In this document: piece after piece, positions 16,378-23,251 of the stretch
How the letters are laid out: the number at the start of each line of letters is the position of its first letter
Numbering within the stretch: position 1 is the first letter of the stretch
Assembly: GCA_038045445.1 (NCBI GenBank)
Contig: JBBSYC010000013.1
Location: forward strand, 1 to 51,856
Source: SICU01 sp038045445
GTDB taxonomy: Archaea > Nanobdellota > Nanobdellia > Pacearchaeales > GW2011-AR1
DNA: 51,856 bases
Direction: 5' to 3'
Translations under genes and position numbers: made by a program
Notes under the pieces: model-generated
Told to the model about the DNA's origin: nothing
The model's input: the letters and a program-made list of their open reading frames with translations, nothing else
The model's database searches: none

Positions 16378-17217
16378 GTGTGGGAATATATAATTGGTCT
16401 TTTTGCTTTGCTTAGAGCTTTTACGGGAATAAGATTCTTCTTAATTAAACTTAGAGTTAGGAGTCCTGTAAAAATCGCTCCTGAAGCGCAGCCATTTTTT
16501 AATAATTTTGAGAGCAAGAAAGTTGCTTTGTTGATACATGGATTCACATCAAGTCCGAGGGAATTTAGATATTTATCTAAATATCTTTCAAAAAAAAGAA
16601 TAAGTTCTTATGCTTTGTTGCTTCCTGGACATGGAACCTCCCCTGAAAGACTTGCAGTTGTAAAGAATTATCAATGGATTGAAAGCGTACAGGAAAGTAT
16701 TGCAATGCTATCTAAGAATTATGAGGAAATTTATCTCATAGGAAATTCTTTCGGAGGCAATTTGGCTCTGACTTGTGCTAACTATTCTGATAAAATTAAA
16801 GGAATAATCACTTTAGGAACTCCTATATTCTTCAGAAGGAACAAATTAAATAGATACTTTATACTTCCTATATTGCGCAGAATAAAACTCTTTCAGAAAA
16901 AATCTAAAGCAACAAGGGAGTTTATAAGAAAAAATGGTGGTTCCTATAACATTGTTCCTTTAAGAGCCGCCTATGAAATATTAAAGGTTATGGAGTTTTC
17001 TAAAAAGGAACTTCCCAATATTAAAAAACCGATTCTTGCTATGCATGTAAAGAATGACCCTGTTGTTTCAGAGGAGAGCCATAGATATATACTTGATAAG
17101 GTATCTTCTAAAGATAAAAATAGTTTTGAAGTTCCAGAATCTTATCATGTGTTTATCTTAGATAAATATGCTAATCTTGCTAATAAGAAGATATTTGAAT
17201 TTATCAAAAGACTTTAG
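16378..17217 (+). CDS. Alpha/beta-hydrolase, monoacylglycerol lipase/esterase-like
   Basis: The 279-aa protein has the full catalytic triad setting: an oxyanion-side L-L-I-H-G-F-T-S-S-P-R-E-F, nucleophile elbow G-N-S-F-G-G, acid in K-N-D-P-V-V, and histidine in S-Y-H-V-F-I-L-D. This pattern matches carboxylesterases and monoacylglycerol lipases of the Est30 type. The hydrophobic N-terminal 25 residues may attach it to the membrane. It uses a GTG start, with TATTTATATATT about 25-30 nt before it. Its 3' end overlaps the convergent GGDEF gene by 4 bp. Confidence 0.85.
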   Translation: MWEYIIGLFALLRAFTGIRFFLIKLRVRSPVKIAPEAQPFFNNFESKKVALLIHGFTSSPREFRYLSKYLSKKRISSYALLLPGHGTSPERLAVVKNYQWIESVQESIAMLSKNYEEIYLIGNSFGGNLALTCANYSDKIKGIITLGTPIFFRRNKLNRYFILPILRRIKLFQKKSKATREFIRKNGGSYNIVPLRAAYEILKVMEFSKKELPNIKKPILAMHVKNDPVVSEESHRYILDKVSSKDKNSFEVPESYHVFILDKYANLANKKIFEFIKRL

Positions 17218-17801
17218 ACTATTACTTCTACTCTGTTTTTGCCTAGTTTTTTTGCTAAGTATACTGCTTTATCTGCTCTAAGTTGCATTTTTCTAATGTT
17301 GTCACCTTTTTTGTATGTAGTTAATCCTCCAGACATCGTTGTACCATATTTTTTCATTATTTTATCATTCTGAACTTTTATTCTTAATCTATTGCAGACT
17401 ACTTTTGCTCTTTTTACATCAGTATTTGGAAGAATTATTATAAACTCTTCACCCCCAAATCTTGAAATCAAGTCGTATTTTCTTGTCTCTTTCTTTAGTA
17501 TTTTTGCAAGTCTTTTTAGCACGTCGTCTCCGACTAGATGCCCATATGTGTCATTTAATTTCTTAAAATTGTCCAAGTCCATCATGAAAAGACTTAATGG
17601 TTCTAAACCTCTCTTTGCCTTATCTAACTCCATTTCAGATATTGTCTTGAAAAATTTGTGATTGTATAGTCCGGTTTTTTCATCTGTAATGGCAAGTTCG
17701 TATAGGTAGTCTATATTATTCTCTATTTCCCTCATCAATTTTGATATATTCTCCCTTATTTTTGGGTCGAGAATTTTTAGCTTACTCTTTGCATCAATCA
17801 T
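17214..17801 (-). CDS. GGDEF-domain diguanylate cyclase
   Basis: The 195-aa protein is a short N-terminal helical segment (1-36) plus one GGDEF domain. The active-site loop is G-G-E-E-F at 116-120. The inhibitory RxxD I-site (R-K-Y-D, 107-110) sits exactly five residues before it. The metal-binding region M-D-L-D-N-F-K-K-L-N-D and the opening D-E-K-T-G-L-Y-N are present. It should therefore make cyclic di-GMP with product inhibition. No sensor domain or membrane anchor is attached, and no EAL, HD-GYP or PilZ protein lies in the window. GGDEF domains are uncommon in archaea. Confidence 0.9.
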   Translation of the reverse strand: MIDAKSKLKILDPKIRENISKLMREIENNIDYLYELAITDEKTGLYNHKFFKTISEMELDKAKRGLEPLSLFMMDLDNFKKLNDTYGHLVGDDVLKRLAKILKKETRKYDLISRFGGEEFIIILPNTDVKRAKVVCNRLRIKVQNDKIMKKYGTTMSGGLTTYKKGDNIRKMQLRADKAVYLAKKLGKNRVEVIV

Positions 17802-17884
17802 TTTATTTCTAGGGTATTTTGTTATTTAAGTCTTGACTTTTGTTTTTCCCAAAGGTATTAAAGGGACCATTTTAAAGTTGTTAT

Positions 17885-18135
17885 ATGGCTAAACTTGAAG
17901 ATGATTTTATTCCGAAGGAATTAGAATATATTCTTTTGCAGATAGACCTGAAAGAAATGGGTTTGAATTACAAATAGATGTTGGACTTAGATTGGGAAAA
18001 GAAAGAACAATAGTTAAATTTCTTTCTGGAGCAATATACAATTCTGTAATGAGAGCAATTCAGGCAGCACAAATATATATTAGAGAAAAGAGGTTTCTTG
18101 AGAATGATTTTGAACCAAGAGCTCCAAATTATTGA
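17885..18135 (+). pseudogene. Frameshifted small gene
   Basis: The ATG at 17885 opens M-A-K-L-E-D-D-F-I-P-K-E-L-E-Y-I. The following reading A-D-R-P-E-R-N-G-F-E-L-Q-I-D-V-G-L and on to F-E-P-R-A-P-N-Y-stop at 18135 lies in another frame. One missing base near 17930-17937 (the CTTTT run) would join them into a protein of about 83 aa. It is either a real frameshift or a sequence error. The family is not recognised. A TTTTAAAG box precedes the start. Confidence 0.55.
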
Positions 18136-18235
18136 TGTCCTATAGAGGTCTTGATAAATACTTATACAATTTATCAAATAATACATTCTTCATGACTTTA
18201 GATAACTTATTAAGTTTAAAAATATGGTTTTTACC

Positions 18236-19267
18236 ATGAGAATTCTTTACGGAGTATGTGGGGAAGGATTTGGGCATAGTTCTCGTGCTAAGGAAATAAT
18301 TGAACACTTAGAAAGTAAAGGGCACAAAGTCTTAATTATTACTTATGGTCAAGCTGTAGAAGTTCTAAGTAAATTTGACTTAATTGAGATTGAAGGTATT
18401 TCTTTATCTTTTTCCTACGGACGACTCTCTTTATCTAAAACAATAATAGAAAACTTTAGTAAAATACCTAAGAATATTAAGAATTTTGGAATGATTAAAG
18501 ATAAAATTGACAAGTTTAAGCCAGATTTATACATTTCAGATATGGAGGTTTTAGTACCTATTATTTCTCATTGGAAAAAACTCCCTCTAATAAGCATAGA
18601 TAATCAACATAGATTAACTCATCTTGAATTAGATGTTCCTAAGGAACATAATAAAGACTTCTTAATTGCTAAAACTGCTATAAACTTATGCGTTTCAAGG
18701 GCGGACGCCTTCATAATAATGTCTTTTGCTAAATCTAAGGTAGAGAAAGACAATGGCAAGACTTATGTTGTTAATCCTCTTTTGAGAAAAGAAATACTTG
18801 ACTTAAAGACTAAAGAAGATAACTTCTTTTTAGTTTACCAAACTAAAAAGGATAAAGAGTTACTGAATGTCTTAAGCAAGATAAATGAGAAATTTGTAAT
18901 CTATGGTTATAATAAAGAAAAACAAAGAGGCAATTTAATATTCAAAAAGACGGGAAAATTATTCATAAAAGACTTAGCAAATTGTAAAGGAATTATTGCT
19001 ACTTCTGGGTTTACTTTGATGTCTGAAGCTATTTATCTCAAAAAACCTTATTTTGCTCTCCCTTTAACTGGTCAATTTGAACAGACGCTCAATTCTTTAT
19101 TTCTAAAAAAAGCTATATATGGGGATTATTCTCTCAAACCTACGGAAGTTGAAATTAGAAAATTCATAGATAATTTAGATAATTATAAACATAAACTATC
19201 AAAGAATAAGCCTAAACCAAAGGAGACGTTAGAAATACTTGATAAATTACTAAAAAGTTTTAATTGA
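18236..19267 (+). CDS. Glycosyltransferase, GT28/MJ1255-like
   Basis: The 343-aa GT-B fold protein begins M-R-I-L-Y-G-V-C-G-E-G-F-G-H-S-S-R-A, the glycine-rich acceptor loop seen in MurG/GT28 and the archaeal MJ1255-like group. It ends with the donor-side pattern A-T-S-G-F-T-L-M-S-E-A-I-Y-L-K-K-P and G-Q-F-E-Q-x-x-N. It probably transfers a sugar to a lipid or envelope carrier; donor and acceptor cannot be read. The ATG at 18236 fits the family start better than the in-frame ATG at 18224. Confidence 0.85.
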   Translation: MRILYGVCGEGFGHSSRAKEIIEHLESKGHKVLIITYGQAVEVLSKFDLIEIEGISLSFSYGRLSLSKTIIENFSKIPKNIKNFGMIKDKIDKFKPDLYISDMEVLVPIISHWKKLPLISIDNQHRLTHLELDVPKEHNKDFLIAKTAINLCVSRADAFIIMSFAKSKVEKDNGKTYVVNPLLRKEILDLKTKEDNFFLVYQTKKDKELLNVLSKINEKFVIYGYNKEKQRGNLIFKKTGKLFIKDLANCKGIIATSGFTLMSEAIYLKKPYFALPLTGQFEQTLNSLFLKKAIYGDYSLKPTEVEIRKFIDNLDNYKHKLSKNKPKPKETLEILDKLLKSFN

Positions 19268-19269
19268 GA

Positions 19270-19360
19270 TGTCCCCACGCAGACTCGAACTGCGGACCGC
19301 TCGGCTTTAGTATCTTCATTTCTTCCAATACATGTAACCAGTAGTTTTGCCACCAGACTA
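19270..19360 (-). pseudogene. 5'-truncated tRNA-Val-like gene
   Basis: On the minus strand the T-arm (CGCAG/CTGCG), the 3' acceptor strand TGGGGAC with discriminator A, a D-arm and an intron-like insert with GTAT/ATAC arms are present. The 5' acceptor strand, which should be GTCCCCA, is replaced by AT-rich coding sequence of the HEPN gene, whose TAG stop overlaps tRNA positions 8-10. The anticodon stem also pairs poorly. It shares 22 identical nt with the intact tRNA-Val at 20220-20324. Confidence 0.6.
19273..19294. repeat. 22-bp direct repeat, left copy
   Basis: Identical to 20223-20244 in the same orientation, 950 bp apart. Both are tRNA T-arm/acceptor sequence, beginning CCCCACGCAGACTCG. 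Together they flank the HEPN/MNT pair. Confidence 0.8.
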
Positions 19361-19690
19361 TTTTATTTTACTTAGTTTCTTTTTTAAATCTGGAAGATTT
19401 TCTTTTATAATTTCCCAAACCACATCTAAATTTATGCCAAAATAATGGTGAATCATTTTATCCCTCGTTCCTATAATGCCTTTCCAAGGTATTTCGATAT
19501 GCTTTTTCTTAAAATCTTCTGAAATATTTTTTGATGCTTCTCCGATTATTTCTATCTCTCTAACTATTGCACTTTGTCTTAATCTATCTAAGTTTAGTTT
19601 TTCTCTGGAAAGATTTTTACTGAAATCTTCTATCGCCTTGATACTATCTATAATATGCATAATAAATACAGAATCCTCTTTTATATTCAT
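19358..19690 (-). CDS. HEPN-domain toxin (DUF86, HepT-like)
   Basis: The 110-aa all-helical protein carries the RX4-6H ribonuclease motif as R76-D-K-M-I-H81-H-Y-F, typical of DUF86/HepT toxins that are kept in check by an MNT nucleotidyltransferase. Its start overlaps the end of the MNT gene by 4 bp (19687-19690), so the two are coupled. The stop codon runs into the truncated tRNA. Toxicity is inferred from the family; the catalytic motif is intact. Confidence 0.85.
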   Translation of the reverse strand: MNIKEDSVFIMHIIDSIKAIEDFSKNLSREKLNLDRLRQSAIVREIEIIGEASKNISEDFKKKHIEIPWKGIIGTRDKMIHHYFGINLDVVWEIIKENLPDLKKKLSKIK

Positions 19691-20154
19691 ATTATTCTTA
19701 TTTCCTCTTTTAATATCTTTTCCCTTAAGTAAGGACTTAAACTATTATATGTTACTAAATCAATTTTTCTTTTCAAAGCATACTCTAAATCATATTCTAT
19801 ATTAATAAAACTAAAGCCTCTAGCCTTAGGTGATTTTGGATGAGATATTAAGATGTCTATATCACTATTCTTTTTATTTTCTCCGCGAGCATAACTTCCA
19901 AAGATTCCTGCTCTTTCAACTTGATATTTCTTTAAGACCCTTATTATTATTTTCTTAATTTTATTGATGCTTTTTTGAATTTTTTCAGACAAAATAGATT
20001 TATCAGCTTCACTTTCTTTATCTTTCAAATCGTTTAAAGATAGCTCTGCTCCGAGATATATTTTCTTCTTCCTTATTTTACTTCCTTCTCTATAAGAGAG
20101 AACCCTATAGTAATATTTTCTTTTATTTCTTTCTTTTATTTCCGTGTAAACCAT
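19687..20154 (-). CDS. MNT nucleotidyltransferase antitoxin (MntA-like)
   Basis: The 155-aa protein has an N-terminal basic segment and then a minimal nucleotidyltransferase domain with G-S-Y-A-R-G followed by D-I-D-I-L-I. A third acidic position (K-I-D-L-V) lies downstream. MntA-type antitoxins neutralise HEPN partners by adding nucleotides near the RNase tyrosine. The ATG at 20154 is chosen over an ATG 51 nt upstream because a TATA-like TTTTATATAC lies about 25 nt before it. The N-terminal about 70 residues are extra relative to minimal MNTs. Confidence 0.85.
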   Translation of the reverse strand: MVYTEIKERNKRKYYYRVLSYREGSKIRKKKIYLGAELSLNDLKDKESEADKSILSEKIQKSINKIKKIIIRVLKKYQVERAGIFGSYARGENKKNSDIDILISHPKSPKARGFSFINIEYDLEYALKRKIDLVTYNSLSPYLREKILKEEIRII

Positions 20155-20219
20155 AAAAAATGTATGGCTACAAAGTATATAAAACTTTCTATTGTAGACC
20201 CACAAGCATAAACATTTTA

Positions 20220-20324
20220 TGGCCCCACGCAGACTCGAACTGCGAATTGCTCGGGTTTTAGGATTTGTGATGTTTAATCTCTATCCTTGTAAACGAGCCG
20301 TTTAAACCCTTAGACTATGGGGCC
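20220..20324 (-). tRNA. tRNA-Val(UAC) with intron
   Basis: Acceptor GGCCCCA pairs with TGGGGCC, discriminator A, no CCA. The anticodon stem is GCTCG/CGAGC and the loop begins TTTACA, giving anticodon UAC. About 33 nt are inserted after position 37 with AGGAT/ATCCT arms, the usual archaeal intron site with a bulge-helix-bulge-like fold. The T-arm is CGCAG/CTGCG with loop TTCGAGT. The mature length would be about 72 nt. One D-stem mismatch (C-A) is visible and is shared by the truncated copy at 19270. Confidence 0.85.
20223..20244. repeat. 22-bp direct repeat, right copy
   Basis: Same 22 nt as 19273-19294, here inside the intact tRNA-Val gene. It may reflect tRNA duplication, or target duplication around the HEPN/MNT pair. 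Confidence 0.8.
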
Positions 20325-20334
20325 TTTTCATTCT

Positions 20335-20385
20335 CCGTAGCGAGTCTCCGAGCCTGTTGAGGAGCGTCGAGCAAGAGAGATTGAA
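20335..20385 (-). repeat. Dispersed repeat, copy B
   Basis: Read on the minus strand it gives CTCTCTTGCTCGAC, then TCCTCA, GCTCGG and ACTCGCT, closely matching the core at 11864-11903. The flanking 10-bp arms of copy A are weaker here. It lies between two tRNA genes and contains no ORF. Confidence 0.5.
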
Positions 20386-20416
20386 AATAATCTCTAATAA
20401 AGGATTAAAATAAACC

Positions 20417-20424
20417 TTTATAAA
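20417..20424 (+). promoter_or_regulatory. TATA box of tRNA-Gly
   Basis: TTTATAAA is centred about 27 nt before the first base of the tRNA-Gly gene, the normal archaeal TATA spacing. Confidence 0.6.
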
Positions 20425-20447
20425 ACCTTTCTGTTCTTAAGAATTAA

Positions 20448-20539
20448 GCGCGGGTAGTATAGTGGTTAGTATACGACGTTGCCACTTTCTTTATGAAAGC
20501 AAAGACGTTGTGGCCCGGGTTCAATTCCCGGCCCGCGCA
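20448..20539 (+). tRNA. tRNA-Gly(GCC) with intron
   Basis: Acceptor GCGCGGG pairs with CCCGCGC, discriminator A. The D-arm carries the glycine-type GTGGTTAGTAT. The anticodon stem CGACG/CGTTG holds a loop starting TTGCCA, giving anticodon GCC. About 20 nt after position 37 form an intron with CTTTC/GAAAG arms. The T-arm is CCGGG/CCCGG with TTCAATT. It sits immediately before a tyrosine recombinase gene, as in tRNA-targeted integration. Confidence 0.9.
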
Positions 20540-20567
20540 TTTGGAAGTTTTGTCTAATTTCGTGAGC

Positions 20568-20628
20568 ATTGGTTGTGTTCACTAAAGTCCCCCTCGCTTA
20601 AAACGAAAGGGGAACTTCGAGAACCAAT
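20568..20628. promoter_or_regulatory. Nested inverted repeat over integrase start
   Basis: Outer arms ATTGGTT (20568-20574) and AACCAAT (20622-20628) enclose inner imperfect arms AAGTCCCCCTCG (20585-20596) and CGAAAGGGGAACTT (20604-20617). The right outer arm runs into the integrase ATG at 20627. It could be a recombinase or Xis operator, an att-arm site, or an RNA hairpin hiding the start codon. Confidence 0.55.
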
Positions 20629-21787
20629 GAAGTTAGACCCATACAACCACAAAGAAAGATACCTAGCCTGGAAGGAAAAAGTCTCTAAGCAAGGAATCTC
20701 TACTATAAGTAAAACAAACTCTAAAATAATTCTTAATTATATTATTGATATGGAATTAGGGCTTAATGTGGCCAGTAGTAGTAAGAAAGGCTCAAGAAGC
20801 TATAATCGGCTTAATAGTTTAGTGATAAGGATTGTTCAACTAGCCCGTAAGTTTGAAGAATCCTATAATATTTCAGATATTACAAAAATAACTGAGAGAG
20901 AAATTCACACTCTTTTCTCTGGAATGCGTGATGGAGTAATCAAACGCTTGGATGGTAAAACTTACAAAGCGCCTGCGGATTACGTAAAAAGTTTCAAGGC
21001 TTTTTGGCACTGGCACCAAAAAGTGAGCCGAAAAGAAGGGCTAGAGGTAAGAGATATTACAGTAGACCTTGATACAACTAAAGAAAAACCTAAATGGGTG
21101 TATCTTGATGAAGAGCAAGTCAAGAAACTTACAGAAAACGCAAGGTATGATTACAAAGTGCTTATCATGTTCTTGTTTGATTCAGGTCTTAGAGCTCCTA
21201 CAGAACTCATGAATATCAAAGTTAGCGATTTTCTGAATAATTTTAGCGAATTAGTTGTTAGAGATGAAATAAGTAAAACTTTTGGAAGAAGAATAAAGCT
21301 TATGTTATGCTCAAGTATGATTAAAGAATATGTTGCAGAGAAAAAGCTTTCAAAAGAAGATTATCTGTTTACTATGAATCAGTTTACAGTAAATAAATAC
21401 CTCAAACGCCTAGCTAAAAGATTATTTGGCGATGGAGTCAGTTTAGCAGGTCAGAGATACTCAGAGATTACGATGTACGATCTTCGCCACTGTTCATGCT
21501 GTTATTGGTTACCTAGATATAAGTCAGAATCAGCTCTGAAGTTTAGATTTGGGTGGAAGAAAAGCGATAAAATACACTATTACAGCGAAATGTTAGGAAT
21601 GAGAGACACGATAAAAGAAGAGGATATGTTGGTAGATGTAACTAAGACCGAGATAGAGCAAAGACTACTGAAAACAGAAAATGAAAAGAAAGTGCTTGAA
21701 GACCGAATGAAATCTTTGGAAGAAACTATGAAAAATATCTTAGATGGTTTGGATAATGGATTAAAAGTAGTTAACTCAGCTAGGTAA
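20627..21787 (+). CDS. Tyrosine recombinase (integrase)
   Basis: The 386-aa protein has an N-terminal SAM-like DNA-binding part and a phage-integrase catalytic domain. Visible catalytic elements are Arg I in S-G-L-R-A-P-T-E, a basic beta-hairpin (S-K-T-F-G-R-R-I-K), box II as Y-D-L-R-H-C (first His replaced by Tyr), a Trp in F-G-W-K-K at the H/W position, and the nucleophile in I-H-Y-Y-S-E-M-L. The C-terminus is a coiled coil (about 45 residues). The ATG at 20627 is used; upstream in-frame codons run through the inverted repeat. It lies 87 bp after tRNA-Gly, its probable target. Confidence 0.88.
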   Translation: MKLDPYNHKERYLAWKEKVSKQGISTISKTNSKIILNYIIDMELGLNVASSSKKGSRSYNRLNSLVIRIVQLARKFEESYNISDITKITEREIHTLFSGMRDGVIKRLDGKTYKAPADYVKSFKAFWHWHQKVSRKEGLEVRDITVDLDTTKEKPKWVYLDEEQVKKLTENARYDYKVLIMFLFDSGLRAPTELMNIKVSDFLNNFSELVVRDEISKTFGRRIKLMLCSSMIKEYVAEKKLSKEDYLFTMNQFTVNKYLKRLAKRLFGDGVSLAGQRYSEITMYDLRHCSCCYWLPRYKSESALKFRFGWKKSDKIHYYSEMLGMRDTIKEEDMLVDVTKTEIEQRLLKTENEKKVLEDRMKSLEETMKNILDGLDNGLKVVNSAR

Positions 21788-21795
21788 AAAACATC

Positions 21796-23250
21796 TTACT
21801 CTTTTATTATATTCTCTAACTCTTCGAAACCATCCAATAATTCTTTTATCTCTTTTTTTGCTTCTTTAATAATTTCTTTGCTTGGTCTATAAGTTACCTC
21901 TACATGTTTATCTTTTTTGTATTTATTTATAGAAAGGTCATAATCATTATTCTTTATTTCTTCAAATGGTACAAAAAAGTGTTTTTTCTCCCTATTTTTA
22001 TTATCTTCTTTATTGCGGTTGTTAAATAGTTTTAGAATATCTGGTATGTCGTTTTCTTTTATTTCGTTTCTTTTATCATCAAGGCTTAAACCATCAGCTT
22101 CCATCTTGTAAAACCAGACTTTTTCAGTAGGTTCTCCTTTGGTAAAGTAAAGAACAGCTGTTGATACTCCTGCATAAGGTTTGAAAACTCCAGATGGCAT
22201 GGATATAATTGCATCTAGGCGACATTTTTCTAACAAGAGTTTTCTTATTGATTTATGGGCATTTGAGTTACCAAATAAGACTCCATCAGGAACAATTACT
22301 GCACACCTTCCCCCAATCGTTAAAGCGTTATACATAAGTTCTAAAAATAAAAGTTCTGTTTTACTTGTGCTAATCGTTAAATCATCTGATTTTTCACTTT
22401 CATTAATAGAACCCTTAAATGGTGGGTTTGCAAGTATAATCTCATAAGTTCCTTTTTCATTGTATCTCTTAGATAAAGTGTCCTCTCCTATGATGTTTGG
22501 TGCAGAAATTCCATGCATCATAAGATTCATGACTGCTATCCTTACCATTGTCCTATCGATATCATAACCATATAATGATTCCTCATCAAGTATTTTCTTT
22601 TGCTTTGGTGTTATTGTGCTTACTCCCTCTTTATGATTTGCATTAAGGATATGCTCATATGTATTAACTAAGAATCCAGCTGTGCCACAAGCAGGGTCCA
22701 GTATCCGATCACCTAATTCAGGATTTGCTAATTCAACCATCATCTTAATAATATGTCTTGGAGTTCTAAATTGCCCATTCTTTCCAGCAGTTGTTAACTC
22801 AGATAGTAAGTATTCATAAATATCGCCTTGTGCATCTTGATTTTGTTCTTTTATATGAAGATCGTTAATAATATTTACTGCTTCAATAAGAAGAGAAGCG
22901 GTTGGCAAAGAAAACGTTGCATCTTTCATATAAGTATTGTAATAGGAGTTTTCCCCTCCTAATTCTCTCATAAACTTGAATACTATATCTCTAACATGAG
23001 GCAGAATCTTATCCGAAGAATATTCACTCCAAACTGACCATTTACAATTTTCATGGTTTGCAAAAATAGATTTATAATTAGTTGCTTTCAATGTAGCGTT
23101 TTGTTCATCAAGAATATCTTTATCCTCTAATTTTTTCATAAAGATAAGGTAAGATATTTGTTCTATTGCTTGGAGGGGGTTACTAATTCCTCCAGACCAA
23201 AACTTGTCCCATAACTTCCTAATCTTTGATTTGAGTTCAGCGTGTAACAT
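21796..23250 (-). CDS. hsdM: Type I restriction-modification methyltransferase HsdM
   Basis: The 484-aa adenine-N6 methyltransferase subunit has the N-terminal helical HsdM domain (L-W-D-K-F-W), the SAM motif D-P-A-C-G-T-A-G-F-L and catalytic motif N-P-P-F (I-L-A-N-P-P-F-K-G-S). It is the last gene of the minus-strand restriction operon, one base after the 638-aa protein. Together with HsdS it should methylate a bipartite site. It is convergent with the integrase gene, 8 bp apart. Confidence 0.96.
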   Translation of the reverse strand: MLHAELKSKIRKLWDKFWSGGISNPLQAIEQISYLIFMKKLEDKDILDEQNATLKATNYKSIFANHENCKWSVWSEYSSDKILPHVRDIVFKFMRELGGENSYYNTYMKDATFSLPTASLLIEAVNIINDLHIKEQNQDAQGDIYEYLLSELTTAGKNGQFRTPRHIIKMMVELANPELGDRILDPACGTAGFLVNTYEHILNANHKEGVSTITPKQKKILDEESLYGYDIDRTMVRIAVMNLMMHGISAPNIIGEDTLSKRYNEKGTYEIILANPPFKGSINESEKSDDLTISTSKTELLFLELMYNALTIGGRCAVIVPDGVLFGNSNAHKSIRKLLLEKCRLDAIISMPSGVFKPYAGVSTAVLYFTKGEPTEKVWFYKMEADGLSLDDKRNEIKENDIPDILKLFNNRNKEDNKNREKKHFFVPFEEIKNNDYDLSINKYKKDKHVEVTYRPSKEIIKEAKKEIKELLDGFEELENIIKE

Positions 23251-23251
23251 A

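Noticed and set aside
20335..20385. GC-richer segment between the tRNA genes as a further tRNA
   Set aside because: No acceptor pairing, anticodon loop or T-loop consensus; it matches the dispersed repeat at 11857 instead.
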